Counted from the first letter of the stretch, positions 35,847 through 45,282 are shown. The stretch: 64,000 bases of DNA from Clostridium sp. DSM 17811 (GCF_018861905.1 NZ_JAHLDU010000002.1:124001-188000); one strand, 5' to 3'. Numbers and translations: made by a program. Notes: generated from the sequence alone by a model not told the origin.

Positions 35847-35855
35847 CTATATTTA

Positions 35856-35897
35856 AAAAGGGATTATATTAACTAAAAAGTTAACATAATCCCTTTT
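35856..35897. terminator. bidirectional terminator
   Basis: AAAAGGGATTATATTAACT (35856-35874) pairs with 35879-35897 with one mismatch, 4-nt loop. Confidence 0.9.
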
Positions 35898-35906
35898 GTA
35901 AATGTA

Positions 35907-37169
35907 CTAGTATCTTATTCTTCTACCGCTGCGATTTTTTCGTCTACGAATAGAAGATATTAATATGAGAACTAATATTATAATAGCAATTAGTACAACT
36001 GCAATTGCAGCATAGATAATTATATTATTTTTGAGTATAGTAGCTTTTGAAACCATTGGATATAATTTATAAGTTTTAATATAATCCTTTTGTTTAACAA
36101 CTAAAGTTCCAATAGAGGTTTTTTTATTAAGTTTCCATGGCTTTATAGGATCGACTTTAATGGTAGTTTCTCGTTTGACATCATTTTTATAAAAAGTCAC
36201 ATCTTCTTTTGAGTCTAGTGGTATATTAATTGTTTTTGTTGGTCCTATAAATGGAATAACTTTGTAGGGTACAGATATTATTGTTTTAATAGCAGTATCT
36301 TTTTTTGTAGTTACTTCTTTTTTAGCAGCATAACTATAATTAATAAGTTTGGTCATATCATCGAAAACTATTGTATCTTTTGGTAGGTTATATGTAGAAT
36401 TCATAACTACACCCAAAATATGGCGACCATTACGTTCATATATAGAAATTAGGCATCTTCCAGCCTTTATTGTATATCCAGTTTTACCACCTACGTTACC
36501 ATCTATGCCAAGCAGTTTATTTCGGTTAGTAACAGTAGCGACTGGGCCATTAGTAGATTTAATTACACTTGTTTTTTTACCCATAGATTTCTTTACCCAA
36601 TCATTTTTATAAGCAGCTCTGCCTGCAAGAGTTAAGTCGTAAGGCGTTGTAAAATGCTTATCATTTGCATCATCTAGCCCATTTGGGGTGATAAAATGAG
36701 AACCTGTCATTCCGAGTTTTGCGGCTTTATCATTCATCATTTTAGCGAAATTAATTGGATTTCCACCGACGTTATCGGCAATCATATAAGCAATATCATT
36801 TCCCGAATAAAGAAGAAGTCCATCCATTACATTGTCAGCGGACATTGTATCTCCAATAGCTACGGGATGAATATTTAGGTTATAAGAGTACGGTGGTTGC
36901 GCCTTTGCATTCTTAGTGTATTTTAAGTTGTCCGTTGTAGTCTTATTTTCAGCAAGTAGCAAAGCTGTAATAAGCTTTGTGATGCTCGCAGGGTACATCT
37001 TATTATCAATGTTTTTTGCGTAAATAATTTCATTAGTGTCCATATCTACAGAGATTGCAGCTTTACCATCTAATTCTGGTGGGTTGGTAGTGGCAAAAAC
37101 TGTTGTAGAAAAGACTAAAGTAAAGAGCAGTGTAAATAATAAAAGCCGGTTTCTTCTTTTCAATTTCAT
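35907..37169 (-). CDS. D-alanyl-D-alanine carboxypeptidase (DacF/PBP5 type)
   Basis: A 420-aa S11 serine peptidase trimming peptidoglycan stem peptides. A signal peptide (LLLFTLLFTLVFSTTVFA) is followed by the SxxK motif SITK (catalytic Ser near residue 63), SGN in LLYSGNDIAYM, and KTG in GGKTGYTIKAG. A PBP5-like C-terminal beta domain ends in a membrane helix and a basic tail, where classical PBP5 has an amphipathic anchor. Clostridia carry several paralogues, some sporulation-specific, so dacF versus dacA is not assigned. Confidence 0.93.
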   Translation of the reverse strand: MKLKRRNRLLLFTLLFTLVFSTTVFATTNPPELDGKAAISVDMDTNEIIYAKNIDNKMYPASITKLITALLLAENKTTTDNLKYTKNAKAQPPYSYNLNIHPVAIGDTMSADNVMDGLLLYSGNDIAYMIADNVGGNPINFAKMMNDKAAKLGMTGSHFITPNGLDDANDKHFTTPYDLTLAGRAAYKNDWVKKSMGKKTSVIKSTNGPVATVTNRNKLLGIDGNVGGKTGYTIKAGRCLISIYERNGRHILGVVMNSTYNLPKDTIVFDDMTKLINYSYAAKKEVTTKKDTAIKTIISVPYKVIPFIGPTKTINIPLDSKEDVTFYKNDVKRETTIKVDPIKPWKLNKKTSIGTLVVKQKDYIKTYKLYPMVSKATILKNNIIIYAAIAVVLIAIIILVLILISSIRRRKNRSGRRIRY

Positions 37170-37440
37170 CTCTCCAATTTAATTAAATTTTATATTTATA
37201 CATGAGTAAACACAAGCATAAGTATAGCATTTTAATTTATGAAGAACAAGGTACATTGTTCTTCATAATATATTTAGGACGAAGTTAATATAATGACATC
37301 ATTTAAGCATCATTAACAAATTTTTCTTATTTTATGTTATAGTTAAAAGTATGTATTGATATAATAATTTCACTTTAAAGTAAATTGCAAATTCACTTGC
37401 CACGTGCCACGTTGGTGGCGTAAGAAAGGTTGTGATTAAC

Positions 37441-38043
37441 ATGATAAATAAGGTAGAAGAAATATTTAAGGATAGAATTCCTAAAGTAATAGGGGAGTTT
37501 GATAAAAGTGCGGTTATGATATTACTTGTAGAGGATAATGATGAGTTATCTATTGTATTTGAAGTACGCGCTTTGAAATTAAGAAGCCAGCCAGGTGATG
37601 TTTGTCTGCCAGGTGGGAGAGTTGAACTGAATGAAGATCCAAAGGAAACCTCGGTGCGAGAAACTATGGAAGAACTAAATTTGGAAAGAGATCAAATTAA
37701 AATAATTGGGGATATGGATTATTATATAAGTCCTTATGGAAATATAATGTATGCTTATGTAGGGTATCTAAAATATGGTGAAATAAACCCCAGTGAAGAT
37801 GAAGTAGATCATATATTTAAAGTCCCATTAAAATTCTTTTTAGAGGGTGAGCCACTCTATTATAATATGGAGATAGGACCCTTAAAACAAGAAGGTTTTC
37901 CTTTCCATTTGATTAATGGAGGAAAAGATTACAAGTTTAGGAAAGGGTTTTTAGATCAATATTTTTATGAGTATAATAACTACGTAATATGGGGCTTCAC
38001 AGCTCAGATTATTAAAAGTTTTATCAAAGTATTAGAAAAATAA
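37441..38043 (+). CDS. Nudix hydrolase, CoA pyrophosphatase-like
   Basis: 200 residues from ATG 37441 (AAAGG upstream; the GTG at 37432 is too close to that site). The Nudix box is GGRVELNEDPKETSVRETME followed by EL, complete for the Gx5Ex7REUxEExGU pattern. The preceding LRSQPGDVCLPGG is the NuCoA motif of CoA diphosphatases (NudL/YeaB type). It probably cleaves CoA or acyl-CoA to 4'-phosphopantetheine and 3',5'-ADP. It stands alone with a strong terminator. Confidence 0.87.
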   Translation: MINKVEEIFKDRIPKVIGEFDKSAVMILLVEDNDELSIVFEVRALKLRSQPGDVCLPGGRVELNEDPKETSVRETMEELNLERDQIKIIGDMDYYISPYGNIMYAYVGYLKYGEINPSEDEVDHIFKVPLKFFLEGEPLYYNMEIGPLKQEGFPFHLINGGKDYKFRKGFLDQYFYEYNNYVIWGFTAQIIKSFIKVLEK

Positions 38044-38049
38044 AGTTTT

Positions 38050-38087
38050 AAAAAGCAGTAATAATATTTAAATTATTACTGCTTTTT
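38050..38087. terminator. bidirectional terminator
   Basis: AAAAAGCAGTAATAAT (38050-38065) pairs with ATTATTACTGCTTTTT (38072-38087), 6-nt loop. Confidence 0.92.
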
Positions 38088-38095
38088 AGGTTATG

Positions 38096-38446
38096 CTATT
38101 TATTAGGAACAATCTTATTTTTCTTAATGAATACGCAAATACTTAATACAATAGCAGCTATATAGATAAAAACATATACTATTGAAAGCAAACGCGTAGA
38201 ATAGAAAAATTTCAAATAAATAAAAGCAAAAATTGATGTAAGGGACCAAAAGAGAGAAATAAATGCTATTATATTATTTCTTTTTCTCCAATGCTCGGGA
38301 TCTTTCATAGTTCCAATAATATTTTCTCGACGTTTACTTTTAGCGCCAGTGTTAATTACAAGAAATTTGTAATATACAAAAAATATAAATTCTATTATAG
38401 AAACAACAAAAAACATATATGATAGAGATAGACTAGTTATGTTCAA
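38096..38446 (-). CDS. small membrane protein co-transcribed with HxlR regulator
   Basis: About 116 residues from TTG 38446, chosen because AGGAGTGAT lies 7 nt upstream; the GTG at 38455 lies inside that site. Three to four hydrophobic helices (residues 5-25, 55-75, 85-110) with a basic loop (GAKSKRRENIIG). No known motif. It lies 51 bp downstream of the hxlR-type gene on the same strand, so it is probably in the regulator's own operon. Confidence 0.65.
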   Translation of the reverse strand: MNITSLSLSYMFFVVSIIEFIFFVYYKFLVINTGAKSKRRENIIGTMKDPEHWRKRNNIIAFISLFWSLTSIFAFIYLKFFYSTRLLSIVYVFIYIAAIVLSICVFIKKNKIVPNK

Positions 38447-38497
38447 AAAAATCACTCCTTTTAGGAAATAATATGCCCTAAAAGTTAAAACATAACA

Positions 38498-38857
38498 CTA
38501 TTCTTTTTTACCATCTATAGCTTCTTCATAATAATCTGTTCCCCATTTACACATAATGTCGAGTATTGGCATTACGCTTTTACCTTGTTTTGTTAAAGAG
38601 TATTCTACTTTTGGCGGAACTTCGGCATATACTTTTCTATGAACCATTTCATATGCTTCTAATTCTCTAAGTTGTTGTGTTAACATTTTTTGAGTTATTA
38701 CACCCATGGATCGTTTTAATTCACTAAATCTTAATATGCCGTTATTAGCTAATCTCCAAAGAATTATCGGCTTCCATTTACCACCTATAATGTCTAATGT
38801 TAATTCTATAGCACAACTATATTCTTTGTTATTTATTTTCATTATTTTATCACTCAT
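38498..38857 (-). CDS. HxlR-family transcriptional regulator
   Basis: A 119-aa winged-helix regulator. It has the family-defining CAIELTLDIIGGKWKPIILW with a conserved Cys, then the recognition region RFSELKRSMGVITQKMLTQQ and wing YAEVPPKVEYSLTKQG. HxlR proteins often sense electrophiles or oxidants through this Cys. It is divergent from the LUD gene at 39045, with direct repeats and a 14-bp palindrome between (38904-38948), so it may control both directions. Confidence 0.92.
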   Translation of the reverse strand: MSDKIMKINNKEYSCAIELTLDIIGGKWKPIILWRLANNGILRFSELKRSMGVITQKMLTQQLRELEAYEMVHRKVYAEVPPKVEYSLTKQGKSVMPILDIMCKWGTDYYEEAIDGKKE

Positions 38858-38903
38858 AAATACCTCCTGTATTTCTTATTGTAAATTTAGTAATATATAG
38901 CAA

Positions 38904-38948
38904 TTTAGGATATTAGGTCACTTAGGATACTAAGTAACTTATAAGTTA
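38904..38948. promoter_or_regulatory. candidate HxlR operator region
   Basis: Two related words, TTAGGATATTAGGTCAC (from 38904) and TTAGGATACTAAGTAAC (from 38922), precede the perfect palindrome TAACTTATAAGTTA (38935-38948). All lie in the 187-bp gap between the divergent hxlR and LUD genes. Binding is inferred from location only. Confidence 0.5.
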
Positions 38949-39044
38949 GTACTTGTTTAAAAAACATCTAGTATGTACAATTATATCATTGATATATTTT
39001 ATATACAATATGCCTATAAGGCATATTGAAGAAGGAGGAAAAAA

Positions 39045-39686
39045 ATGAAAGAAATTTATAATTTGCATAATGAGACTATAGGGTTAAAAGTGGTAGAAAA
39101 TCTTAAAAAAAATGATTTTTCGGCTGTTTATTTTAAAACAGGAGTTGAGGCATCAAAATTTATAATGGATAATATACGTAAAGGAGATAAGGTGGGCTTT
39201 GGAGGATCTATGACTGTAGTAAAACTCGGCATACAAGAAAAGGTAGCATCCCTTGGAGGATTTGTTCTAGATCATGGAGATCCGACTTTATCACCTGATG
39301 ATAAAATGGAAACTATGAGAGGGGAACTCCTTAGTGATGTTTTTATATGTAGTTCTAATGCTGTGACAATGGATGGTGAACTTGTCAATATTGATGGCGT
39401 AGGAAATAGAATTGCCGCAATGACATTTGGACCTAAAAAAGTTATTGTTGTAGTTGGCGTTAATAAAATTTGTAAAAATGAATCTTCAGCTTTTGAAAGA
39501 CTAGAACAAATTGCAGCGCCAATGAATAACATGAGGTTAAAGATGCCAAATCCTTGTACTAAAACTGGTGTTTGCATGGATTGTAAAGCAGCTAGTAGAA
39601 TATGTAGAGTTTACTCTGTAATTAAAAGAAGGCCTGTGAGAACAGATATTACAGTAGTTGTGATTGGTGAGGAACTTGGATATTAA
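39045..39686 (+). CDS. LUD-domain (LutC/YkgG-like) protein
   Basis: A 213-aa LUD-domain protein with VGFGGSMTVVKLGI, DVFICSSNAVTMDGELVNID, GNRIAAMTFGPKKVIVVVG and PNPCTKTGVCMDCK near the C-terminus. The family includes the LutC subunit of lactate utilisation, but stand-alone clostridial forms with this Cys-rich CxxC end are common and unassigned. The lutA/lutB partners are not in the window. The ATG follows AAGGAGGA. It is divergent from the HxlR regulator, hinting at redox or electrophile-responsive expression. Confidence 0.85.
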   Translation: MKEIYNLHNETIGLKVVENLKKNDFSAVYFKTGVEASKFIMDNIRKGDKVGFGGSMTVVKLGIQEKVASLGGFVLDHGDPTLSPDDKMETMRGELLSDVFICSSNAVTMDGELVNIDGVGNRIAAMTFGPKKVIVVVGVNKICKNESSAFERLEQIAAPMNNMRLKMPNPCTKTGVCMDCKAASRICRVYSVIKRRPVRTDITVVVIGEELGY

Positions 39687-39808
39687 CGACATATAATTAT
39701 TTATAGTTAATATTGAAAAAACACTTCAATTTATTGGTAAAAAGCCTTATAATGTTACTAAAGTTACAAAGTTACTTTAGTAACAAAATATGGAAATGGA
39801 GTGATGAG

Positions 39809-40024
39809 ATGTTACAGTGTCCTTTTTTAACAACTATGGAGGAAGAGGTAGAGTGTTTTAAAGAGTGTGATTTACATAAATGGTCAGATAATGGAGGCAA
39901 ATGTCCATTTGTTGAGTTAAAAGATTTTAAACCCTTTATCATTAAGAATATTACTGATTATGATATATTTAGTGAGGATAGAAATTCACAATTGAAATCA
40001 TTGTACAAAGATCGATACTTGTAG
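39809..40024 (+). CDS. small Cys-containing hypothetical protein
   Basis: 71 residues from ATG 39809 after GGAGTGATGAG; an open frame reaches back to 39713 without a ribosome site. Four Cys occur as LQCPF, ECFKECDL and GKCPF, a spacing that could bind a metal. The C-terminal 30 residues are charged. It lies between the LUD gene and ndk with no terminator visible. Family not recognised. Confidence 0.65.
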   Translation: MLQCPFLTTMEEEVECFKECDLHKWSDNGGKCPFVELKDFKPFIIKNITDYDIFSEDRNSQLKSLYKDRYL

Positions 40025-40110
40025 TATTAATATTATGTAATTGTGCATAATATTAACTAATGGGATTTAATTTTGTTTTCCTAAAATATTAAGCAGGGAA
40101 GTGAGTTTAA

Positions 40111-40584
40111 TTGGAAAGAACCTTGATATTAATTAAACCTGATGGAGTTAAACGTGGACTAATTGGAAGAATCATTAACCAGTATGAGGAGAAATCACTA
40201 GAAATTGTAGCACTGAAAATGATAACGGCTACAAAAGATATTGCAAGGAAACATTACAGTGAACATGAGGGACGCGAATATTTTGAAAAACTAATAAATT
40301 ATATTACTGAAGGCAAGATATGTGCTATGGTTTTAATGGGTGAAAAAGCTATTGAAATAACACGTAAAATTAATGGAGATAAGGATCCTGTTAAAGCAGA
40401 AATTGGAAGCATAAGAGGGAAATTTGCAATAGATAAAACTAATAATTTAGTTCATGCCTCTGATAGTATAGATAGTGCAGAATATGAAATTTCAATCTGG
40501 TTTCCAGAACTTACGTGCAAGGATATCTTTGGGAGCTCTAGGAATTTGTTTGCACAAACACAGGGACCGTTAGTAAATGTTTAA
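40111..40584 (+). CDS. ndk: nucleoside diphosphate kinase
   Basis: A 157-aa enzyme transferring the gamma phosphate of ATP to NDPs. It starts LILIKPDGVKRGLIG and contains SIRGKFAIDKTNNLVHASDS with the phospho-accepting His; SAEYEISIWFPE closes the core. It is slightly longer at the C-terminus than the usual ~140-150 residues. The start is TTG 40111 after AGGGAAGTGA. It has its own terminator at 40599. Confidence 0.96.
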   Translation: MERTLILIKPDGVKRGLIGRIINQYEEKSLEIVALKMITATKDIARKHYSEHEGREYFEKLINYITEGKICAMVLMGEKAIEITRKINGDKDPVKAEIGSIRGKFAIDKTNNLVHASDSIDSAEYEISIWFPELTCKDIFGSSRNLFAQTQGPLVNV

Positions 40585-40598
40585 CATAAATCTATATT

Positions 40599-40633
40599 AA
40601 AAAGCTAACCAATTTAATCTTGGTTAGCTTTTT
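40599..40633. terminator. bidirectional terminator
   Basis: AAAAAGCTAACCAA (40599-40612) and its exact complement (40620-40633), 7-nt loop, between convergent ndk and the HesB-like gene. Confidence 0.92.
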
Positions 40634-40649
40634 GTTGTAATTTTAGTAA

Positions 40650-41009
40650 TTAATGTGAACCGCAATGCCCAGAGCAACCACCACAAGAGTCACTGCCATG
40701 TTTTGGGCAACTAGGTTTACTATCGACTGTAAGCTTTGTTTTAACCCAAAATCTAGAATCACTATAGGCTATTGTGAGTTCGCAAATGTTATCTAAAAGA
40801 GTATTATCATATAATATTTTCAAATTATCAATATTGTTTTTAATATCTCCTGTTTTAAAATTATCTAGGTAAATGTCAACTTTTGAAGTCTTGCAACAAG
40901 CACTGTCGAATACGAATCTTACGCTATCACATGTTTCGTCAAGTTGAATCATTTCCATTAGCTCATCTAGAGCAACTTTTGAAATTTTGATTTTTAATGG
41001 TTGTGCCAT
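40650..41009 (-). CDS. HesB/IscA-like protein with Cys/His-rich tail
   Basis: 119 residues from ATG 41009 (AGGAGGACGT upstream). The core resembles the HesB/IscA-like fold (LKIKISKVALDELMEMIQ, VRFVFDSACCKTSKVDIYLD). The three canonical IscA cysteines (C and CGC) are not conserved in place. The last 20 residues form a tail with CPKHG, CGGC and HCGSH, suited to binding metal. Its role in Fe-S assembly is therefore uncertain. It lies 44 bp after pncB on the same strand. Confidence 0.65.
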   Translation of the reverse strand: MAQPLKIKISKVALDELMEMIQLDETCDSVRFVFDSACCKTSKVDIYLDNFKTGDIKNNIDNLKILYDNTLLDNICELTIAYSDSRFWVKTKLTVDSKPSCPKHGSDSCGGCSGHCGSH

Positions 41010-41053
41010 ACGTCCTCCTAACATTCATCTATGATGTAATAGGCATATTCATG

Positions 41054-42532
41054 TTATTCCTCAAGAATTTCAGAATAATGATTTAATAGACCTTGTTTTA
41101 GGTTCCATAAATTCCAAGAAAGATCTACATAATATGCATGGGGATTATCAAATCTTAAAACTTCTGTCCATAATTTAGAGACTTCTTGTTCAGAAAATGC
41201 TTTTATTTCCATAACAGATGGAGATTCATAAATTTGTTTACCATTTTCAAATAGTTTAACCATAAGCTCTTTTATATAGTAGTGTTTAAGATTTTTCTTT
41301 TTCCAAGTATAAGTTGGATTAAATATCTCAAGGGGCCTGTTTTCATCAAATTTTTCGTCATGCAAGGTAATGAAATCTGCAATAGCTTTATGAGTTGTTT
41401 TATCAAAAATTCTGTATAGTTTTTTAAACGCAGGATTAATAATTTTTTCTGCATTTTCACTAATTTTAATCTTTGGTATTATTACTCCATCATTTTCGAC
41501 TGCAACAAGTTTATAAACACCACCAAATACTGGTTCAGATCTTGCAGTAATAAGCCTTTCGCCAACACCAAAATTATCAATTTGTGCCCCGTTTTCGAGT
41601 ACTCCACTAATAATATATTCATCGAGCGAGTTAGAAACAGTAATCTTTACATCATCATATCCAGCTTCATCTAGTATTTCTCTAACTTTTTTAGTTAGAT
41701 AAGTAATATCACCGCTATCAATTCGTATTCCTTTAGGCCTTTTGCCCATAGGTTTAAGTACATCATTAAACACCTTTATAGCATTAAGGATACCAGAGCG
41801 TAGTACGTTATAAGTATCTATAAGAAGTACACAGTTATCTGGGTAGGTTATCGTCCAAGCTTTAAAGGCATCATATTCAGTATCGAAAAGTTGTACCCAA
41901 CTATGAGCCATAGTTCCTAGTGCTGGAATATCAAACATTTCCTCGGCGATAGTACAGGCAGTACCAACGCAACCACCAATAACAGCAGCACGAGCTCCAT
42001 ATATAGCACCATCATAGCCTTGAGCACGCCTTGAACCAAATTCCATTACAGGTCTACCTTTTGCAGCTCTGCATATTCTACTAGCTTTAGTAGCAATTAA
42101 GGTTTGATGATTTATTGTAAGAAGGACCATTGTCTCAACAAATTGAGCCTGTATAATAGGTCCTTTAACTGTAACTAAGGGTTCACCAGGAAAAACAGGA
42201 TAACCTTCAGGTATTGCCCATACGTCACAAGAAAACTTAAAACTCTTTAAATAATCAATAAATTTATCTGAAAAAGTATTTTTGCTCTCAAGATAGGCTA
42301 TATCATCCTTTGAAAATGATAAATCAGAAAGGTATTCAAGTAATTGCTGTACACCGGCCATAACGCAATAACCGCCGCCATCAGGAATTCGTCTAAAAAA
42401 CATATCAAAGTATGCAATTTTGTCTTGAACATTATTATCAAGATAACCGTTTGCCATAGTTAATTCATAAAAGTCTACAAGCATTGTTAGATTTCTTTCA
42501 TTTCTCACATTAAAATCTTTTGAATATATCAT
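41054..42532 (-). CDS. pncB: nicotinate phosphoribosyltransferase
   Basis: A 492-aa enzyme of the Preiss-Handler pathway, joining nicotinate and PRPP to nicotinate mononucleotide. The N-terminus MLVDFYELTMANGY is typical, as are EFGSRRAQGYDGA, GTMAHSWVQLF, RIDSGDITYL with the phosphate-binding loop, and GVGERLITA. The length fits the Gram-positive PncB group. The ATG follows AAAGGGG. It complements the de novo nadABC operon at 60.9-63.9 kb. Confidence 0.96.
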   Translation of the reverse strand: MIYSKDFNVRNERNLTMLVDFYELTMANGYLDNNVQDKIAYFDMFFRRIPDGGGYCVMAGVQQLLEYLSDLSFSKDDIAYLESKNTFSDKFIDYLKSFKFSCDVWAIPEGYPVFPGEPLVTVKGPIIQAQFVETMVLLTINHQTLIATKASRICRAAKGRPVMEFGSRRAQGYDGAIYGARAAVIGGCVGTACTIAEEMFDIPALGTMAHSWVQLFDTEYDAFKAWTITYPDNCVLLIDTYNVLRSGILNAIKVFNDVLKPMGKRPKGIRIDSGDITYLTKKVREILDEAGYDDVKITVSNSLDEYIISGVLENGAQIDNFGVGERLITARSEPVFGGVYKLVAVENDGVIIPKIKISENAEKIINPAFKKLYRIFDKTTHKAIADFITLHDEKFDENRPLEIFNPTYTWKKKNLKHYYIKELMVKLFENGKQIYESPSVMEIKAFSEQEVSKLWTEVLRFDNPHAYYVDLSWNLWNLKQGLLNHYSEILEE

Positions 42533-42671
42533 AGTTTTTTCCCCTTTGAAATTTAATAAAAGTATATAATGAAATTATAACATAATTATATATTAATGTT
42601 TTGTTAGGATTATTATACTAGTATTTTAGGTTTAAACACAATATATGATAAATTAAAGTAGGTGGATGAGA

Positions 42672-44720
42672 GTGGAGAAAAAACATAATATGAATAATAA
42701 AATTGGAGATAGTAAAATAAGTACTAAATTAAGTAAAGAGCAAAGGGATGCTGTTTTTTCTAATAATAGAAATTTATTAGTTACAGCAGGGCCTGGAAGT
42801 GGTAAAACAGTTGTCATTGTTAATAGAATTGTTCATCTAATAAATGAACAAAATTTTAGCCAGAAAAATATTATTGTAATTACTTTTACAAGAGCTGCAG
42901 CTATTAATATGAAAAATAGGTATATTGCTATTAATGGGAGGGCAAGTGTTCCGTTTTTTGGAACATTTCACGGTTTGTTTTATAAAATACTCAAAAATTA
43001 TTATGGTGAAATAAAAATAATAGATACATTCGAAGTATATAAACTTATAAAAAACGTATTAATGTCCTACTTAGATGAGGTAGGCGATGAAAAGGTAAAA
43101 GAAGTTATAAATAATATTTCAGTGTTTAAAACAAGTGATGATACATTAGAAAAGTTCTCTCCTAGTATTGATAAAGGAATATTTATAGCAGCATATAATA
43201 TTTATGAGCAATATAGGAAAGAAAGAAATTTATTTGATTTTGATGATTTACAAATAGGGTGCAGAGATTTATTTATAAAAAATTATAAGATACTTCAGGG
43301 GTATAGATCTTTATTTAAGCATATCTTAGTTGATGAATTTCAAGATTGTGATTCTATGCAAGTTGAGATATTAAAACTTTTAAATGAGGAAAACTCCATA
43401 TTTGCAGTGGGGGATGAGGATCAATGTATCTATGGATTTAGAGGGTCAAATCCTGAATGTATGGTTAAGTTCTCAGAGCATTTTGAGGGTGGAGGGAAAT
43501 TACAATTATCAACTAACTACAGGTGCCCAAAGAATATAGTAGAAATATCCATGAATACTATAAAAAATAATCAGATGAGAAATGAAAAAAATATAATAGC
43601 ATTTAAGAAGCAAGATGGTGGCATTGTTGTACTTAATAATGTAAATGAAAATGCCCAAGCAGAGGAAATTAGTAATATCATTCAAAAACATATGGCAGTC
43701 CCTGATAAAAATTATAGAGACAATGCCATATTATATAGAACAAATGTAGAATGCAGAAGTTTAGTAGATGTTTTTATTAAAAAAAGGATCCCTTTTATGC
43801 TTTTAGATAAGGAATATGATTTTTTTCAACATTTTATATGTAAAGATATAATTGCATATTTAAAATTAAGCATTGATTTAAGTGATAAAGAAAGTTTTCT
43901 TAGAATAATTAATAAGCCATTTAGATATGTAAGCAGATTAAATTTAGATAATATAAAAAGAAATATTGTACGTGAGGATTGCTTTGAAATGTTAAAGGAA
44001 ATTGATGGTATACCTATATTTCAGATGAAGATGATAGATAAGTTAAAAAAAGATATACATTACTTAAATAAAATTTCATTAGCGAGTGCAATAGATAATT
44101 TAGTATTAAGCATAGGGTATCATGATTATATAAAGGAATATTGCACTAAATTTAAAATTGACTTAGGCGAGATGGAAGATGTTATAGATGAATTTAGGCA
44201 ATCAGCTGAAGGATATAACAATATAATAGCTTTTTTAGCTCATGTAGAACAGGTTAAAGAAGAAATAAGTAAGCATAAGAAAAATGTAGAAGAGGATGCG
44301 GTCATACTTAGTACAATCCATGGAGTTAAGGGTATGGAGTTTAAGAATGTATTCTTAATCAATTGTAATGAGGAGAATATACCTCATGCAAATAGCATAG
44401 AAAATAACTTAGAAGAAGAGCGAAGACTATTTTATGTAGGAATAACAAGAGCCATAGACAATGTTTGGTTATGCATTAGTAAAAGTGTTAAAGGAAAGGT
44501 TAAAGAAACATCACGATTCATTAAGGAATGCAATATCATAGGTGGTAATGATGCTAATTTACCTTTTAAATCAGGGGATATGGTGGTACATAAAAGTTTT
44601 GGAAGTGGAACTGTAATTTCTATTAATGATAAGGATTTAGAGATTAAGTTTGAAGGGGATATTATAAGAAAATTTGATACTAGTGTGCTTTATAATAATT
44701 CATTGATTTCAAAAGTATAA
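42672..44720 (+). CDS. UvrD/PcrA-family DNA helicase
   Basis: About 682 residues from GTG 42672, six bases after AGGTGG; the ATG at 42666 touches that site. It is an SF1A helicase with Walker A TAGPGSGKTVV, VDEFQDCD (motif II), GDEDQCIYGFRGS (motif III), LSTNYRCP (IV), STIHGVKGMEFKNV (V) and EERRLFYVGITRA (VI). The C-terminal 50 residues (SGDMVVHKSFGSGTVISI) form the PcrA-type Tudor-like domain. It is shorter than PcrA (~720-740). It is a repair helicase or a paralogue of PcrA. Confidence 0.93.
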   Translation: MEKKHNMNNKIGDSKISTKLSKEQRDAVFSNNRNLLVTAGPGSGKTVVIVNRIVHLINEQNFSQKNIIVITFTRAAAINMKNRYIAINGRASVPFFGTFHGLFYKILKNYYGEIKIIDTFEVYKLIKNVLMSYLDEVGDEKVKEVINNISVFKTSDDTLEKFSPSIDKGIFIAAYNIYEQYRKERNLFDFDDLQIGCRDLFIKNYKILQGYRSLFKHILVDEFQDCDSMQVEILKLLNEENSIFAVGDEDQCIYGFRGSNPECMVKFSEHFEGGGKLQLSTNYRCPKNIVEISMNTIKNNQMRNEKNIIAFKKQDGGIVVLNNVNENAQAEEISNIIQKHMAVPDKNYRDNAILYRTNVECRSLVDVFIKKRIPFMLLDKEYDFFQHFICKDIIAYLKLSIDLSDKESFLRIINKPFRYVSRLNLDNIKRNIVREDCFEMLKEIDGIPIFQMKMIDKLKKDIHYLNKISLASAIDNLVLSIGYHDYIKEYCTKFKIDLGEMEDVIDEFRQSAEGYNNIIAFLAHVEQVKEEISKHKKNVEEDAVILSTIHGVKGMEFKNVFLINCNEENIPHANSIENNLEEERRLFYVGITRAIDNVWLCISKSVKGKVKETSRFIKECNIIGGNDANLPFKSGDMVVHKSFGSGTVISINDKDLEIKFEGDIIRKFDTSVLYNNSLISKV

Positions 44721-44789
44721 ATCTTCTAATGTTGTCCAATCTGTGGGAATAAACAATTACATAATCATAGGTAATAAAACAGATAAATA

Positions 44790-44833
44790 AAAAAGTACTG
44801 CACAAAGGCAAATTCCTAAGTGCAGTACTTTTT
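44790..44833 (+). terminator. terminator after the helicase gene
   Basis: AAAAAGTACTGCAC (44790-44803) and exact complement (44820-44833) with a 16-nt loop, then AATTTTC. Confidence 0.85.
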
Positions 44834-44983
44834 AATTTTCATTTAAAACATTCAAAATAAAAGGATATCTAAATTATAGACTATTTCCAAAAGTCTATTC
44901 ATTATAGAATAGAATAATTTAGTATAGATTAGGTAATACTAGTCAGATATAAAATAAATAATAGTGGAAAGTAGAGGATAAAA

Positions 44984-45148
44984 TTGATCATATGTGGAAA
45001 TTGTGGGAAAGAAGCAGATGAAAATGAAATTTTTTGTTGTTATTGTAGTTATAACCTACAAGAAAGTTTAGAAAATATGCAACAATCTAGGGTAGAGTAT
45101 GAGAGGGAGAGAAAAAACAATTGGTTTAATAAAATATTGAACAAATAA
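44984..45148 (+). CDS. 54-aa zinc-ribbon protein
   Basis: TTG start after AGAGGATAAA. The N-terminal ribbon IICGNCGKEADENEIFCCYC has CxxC and CxxC pairs separated by ten residues. A charged helix (QQSRVEYERERKNNWFNKIL) follows. Such minimal zinc ribbons often serve as partners of membrane or signalling proteins. It is monocistronic, with no known family beyond the ribbon. Confidence 0.7.
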   Translation: MIICGNCGKEADENEIFCCYCSYNLQESLENMQQSRVEYERERKNNWFNKILNK

Positions 45149-45231
45149 GAGAGTTTAAATTTTATCCTACAATAGTTATTGGTAGATATAAGATTGATTC
45201 AAATTCATAAAAATGATCAGAAAAGTAAAAA

Positions 45232-45276
45232 AAAGGATTATTTGCCTAATTGGGTGGATAGTCCTTTAGTTTTTAA
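45232..45276. repeat. diverged copy of the 46835-46872 terminator
   Basis: AAAGGATTAT ... ATAGTCCTTTAGTTTTT, with the inner word GGTGG shared with the later copy. Together with 45283-45319 it is a duplicate of the block at 46835-46920. Confidence 0.7.
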
Positions 45277-45282
45277 TGCTGA

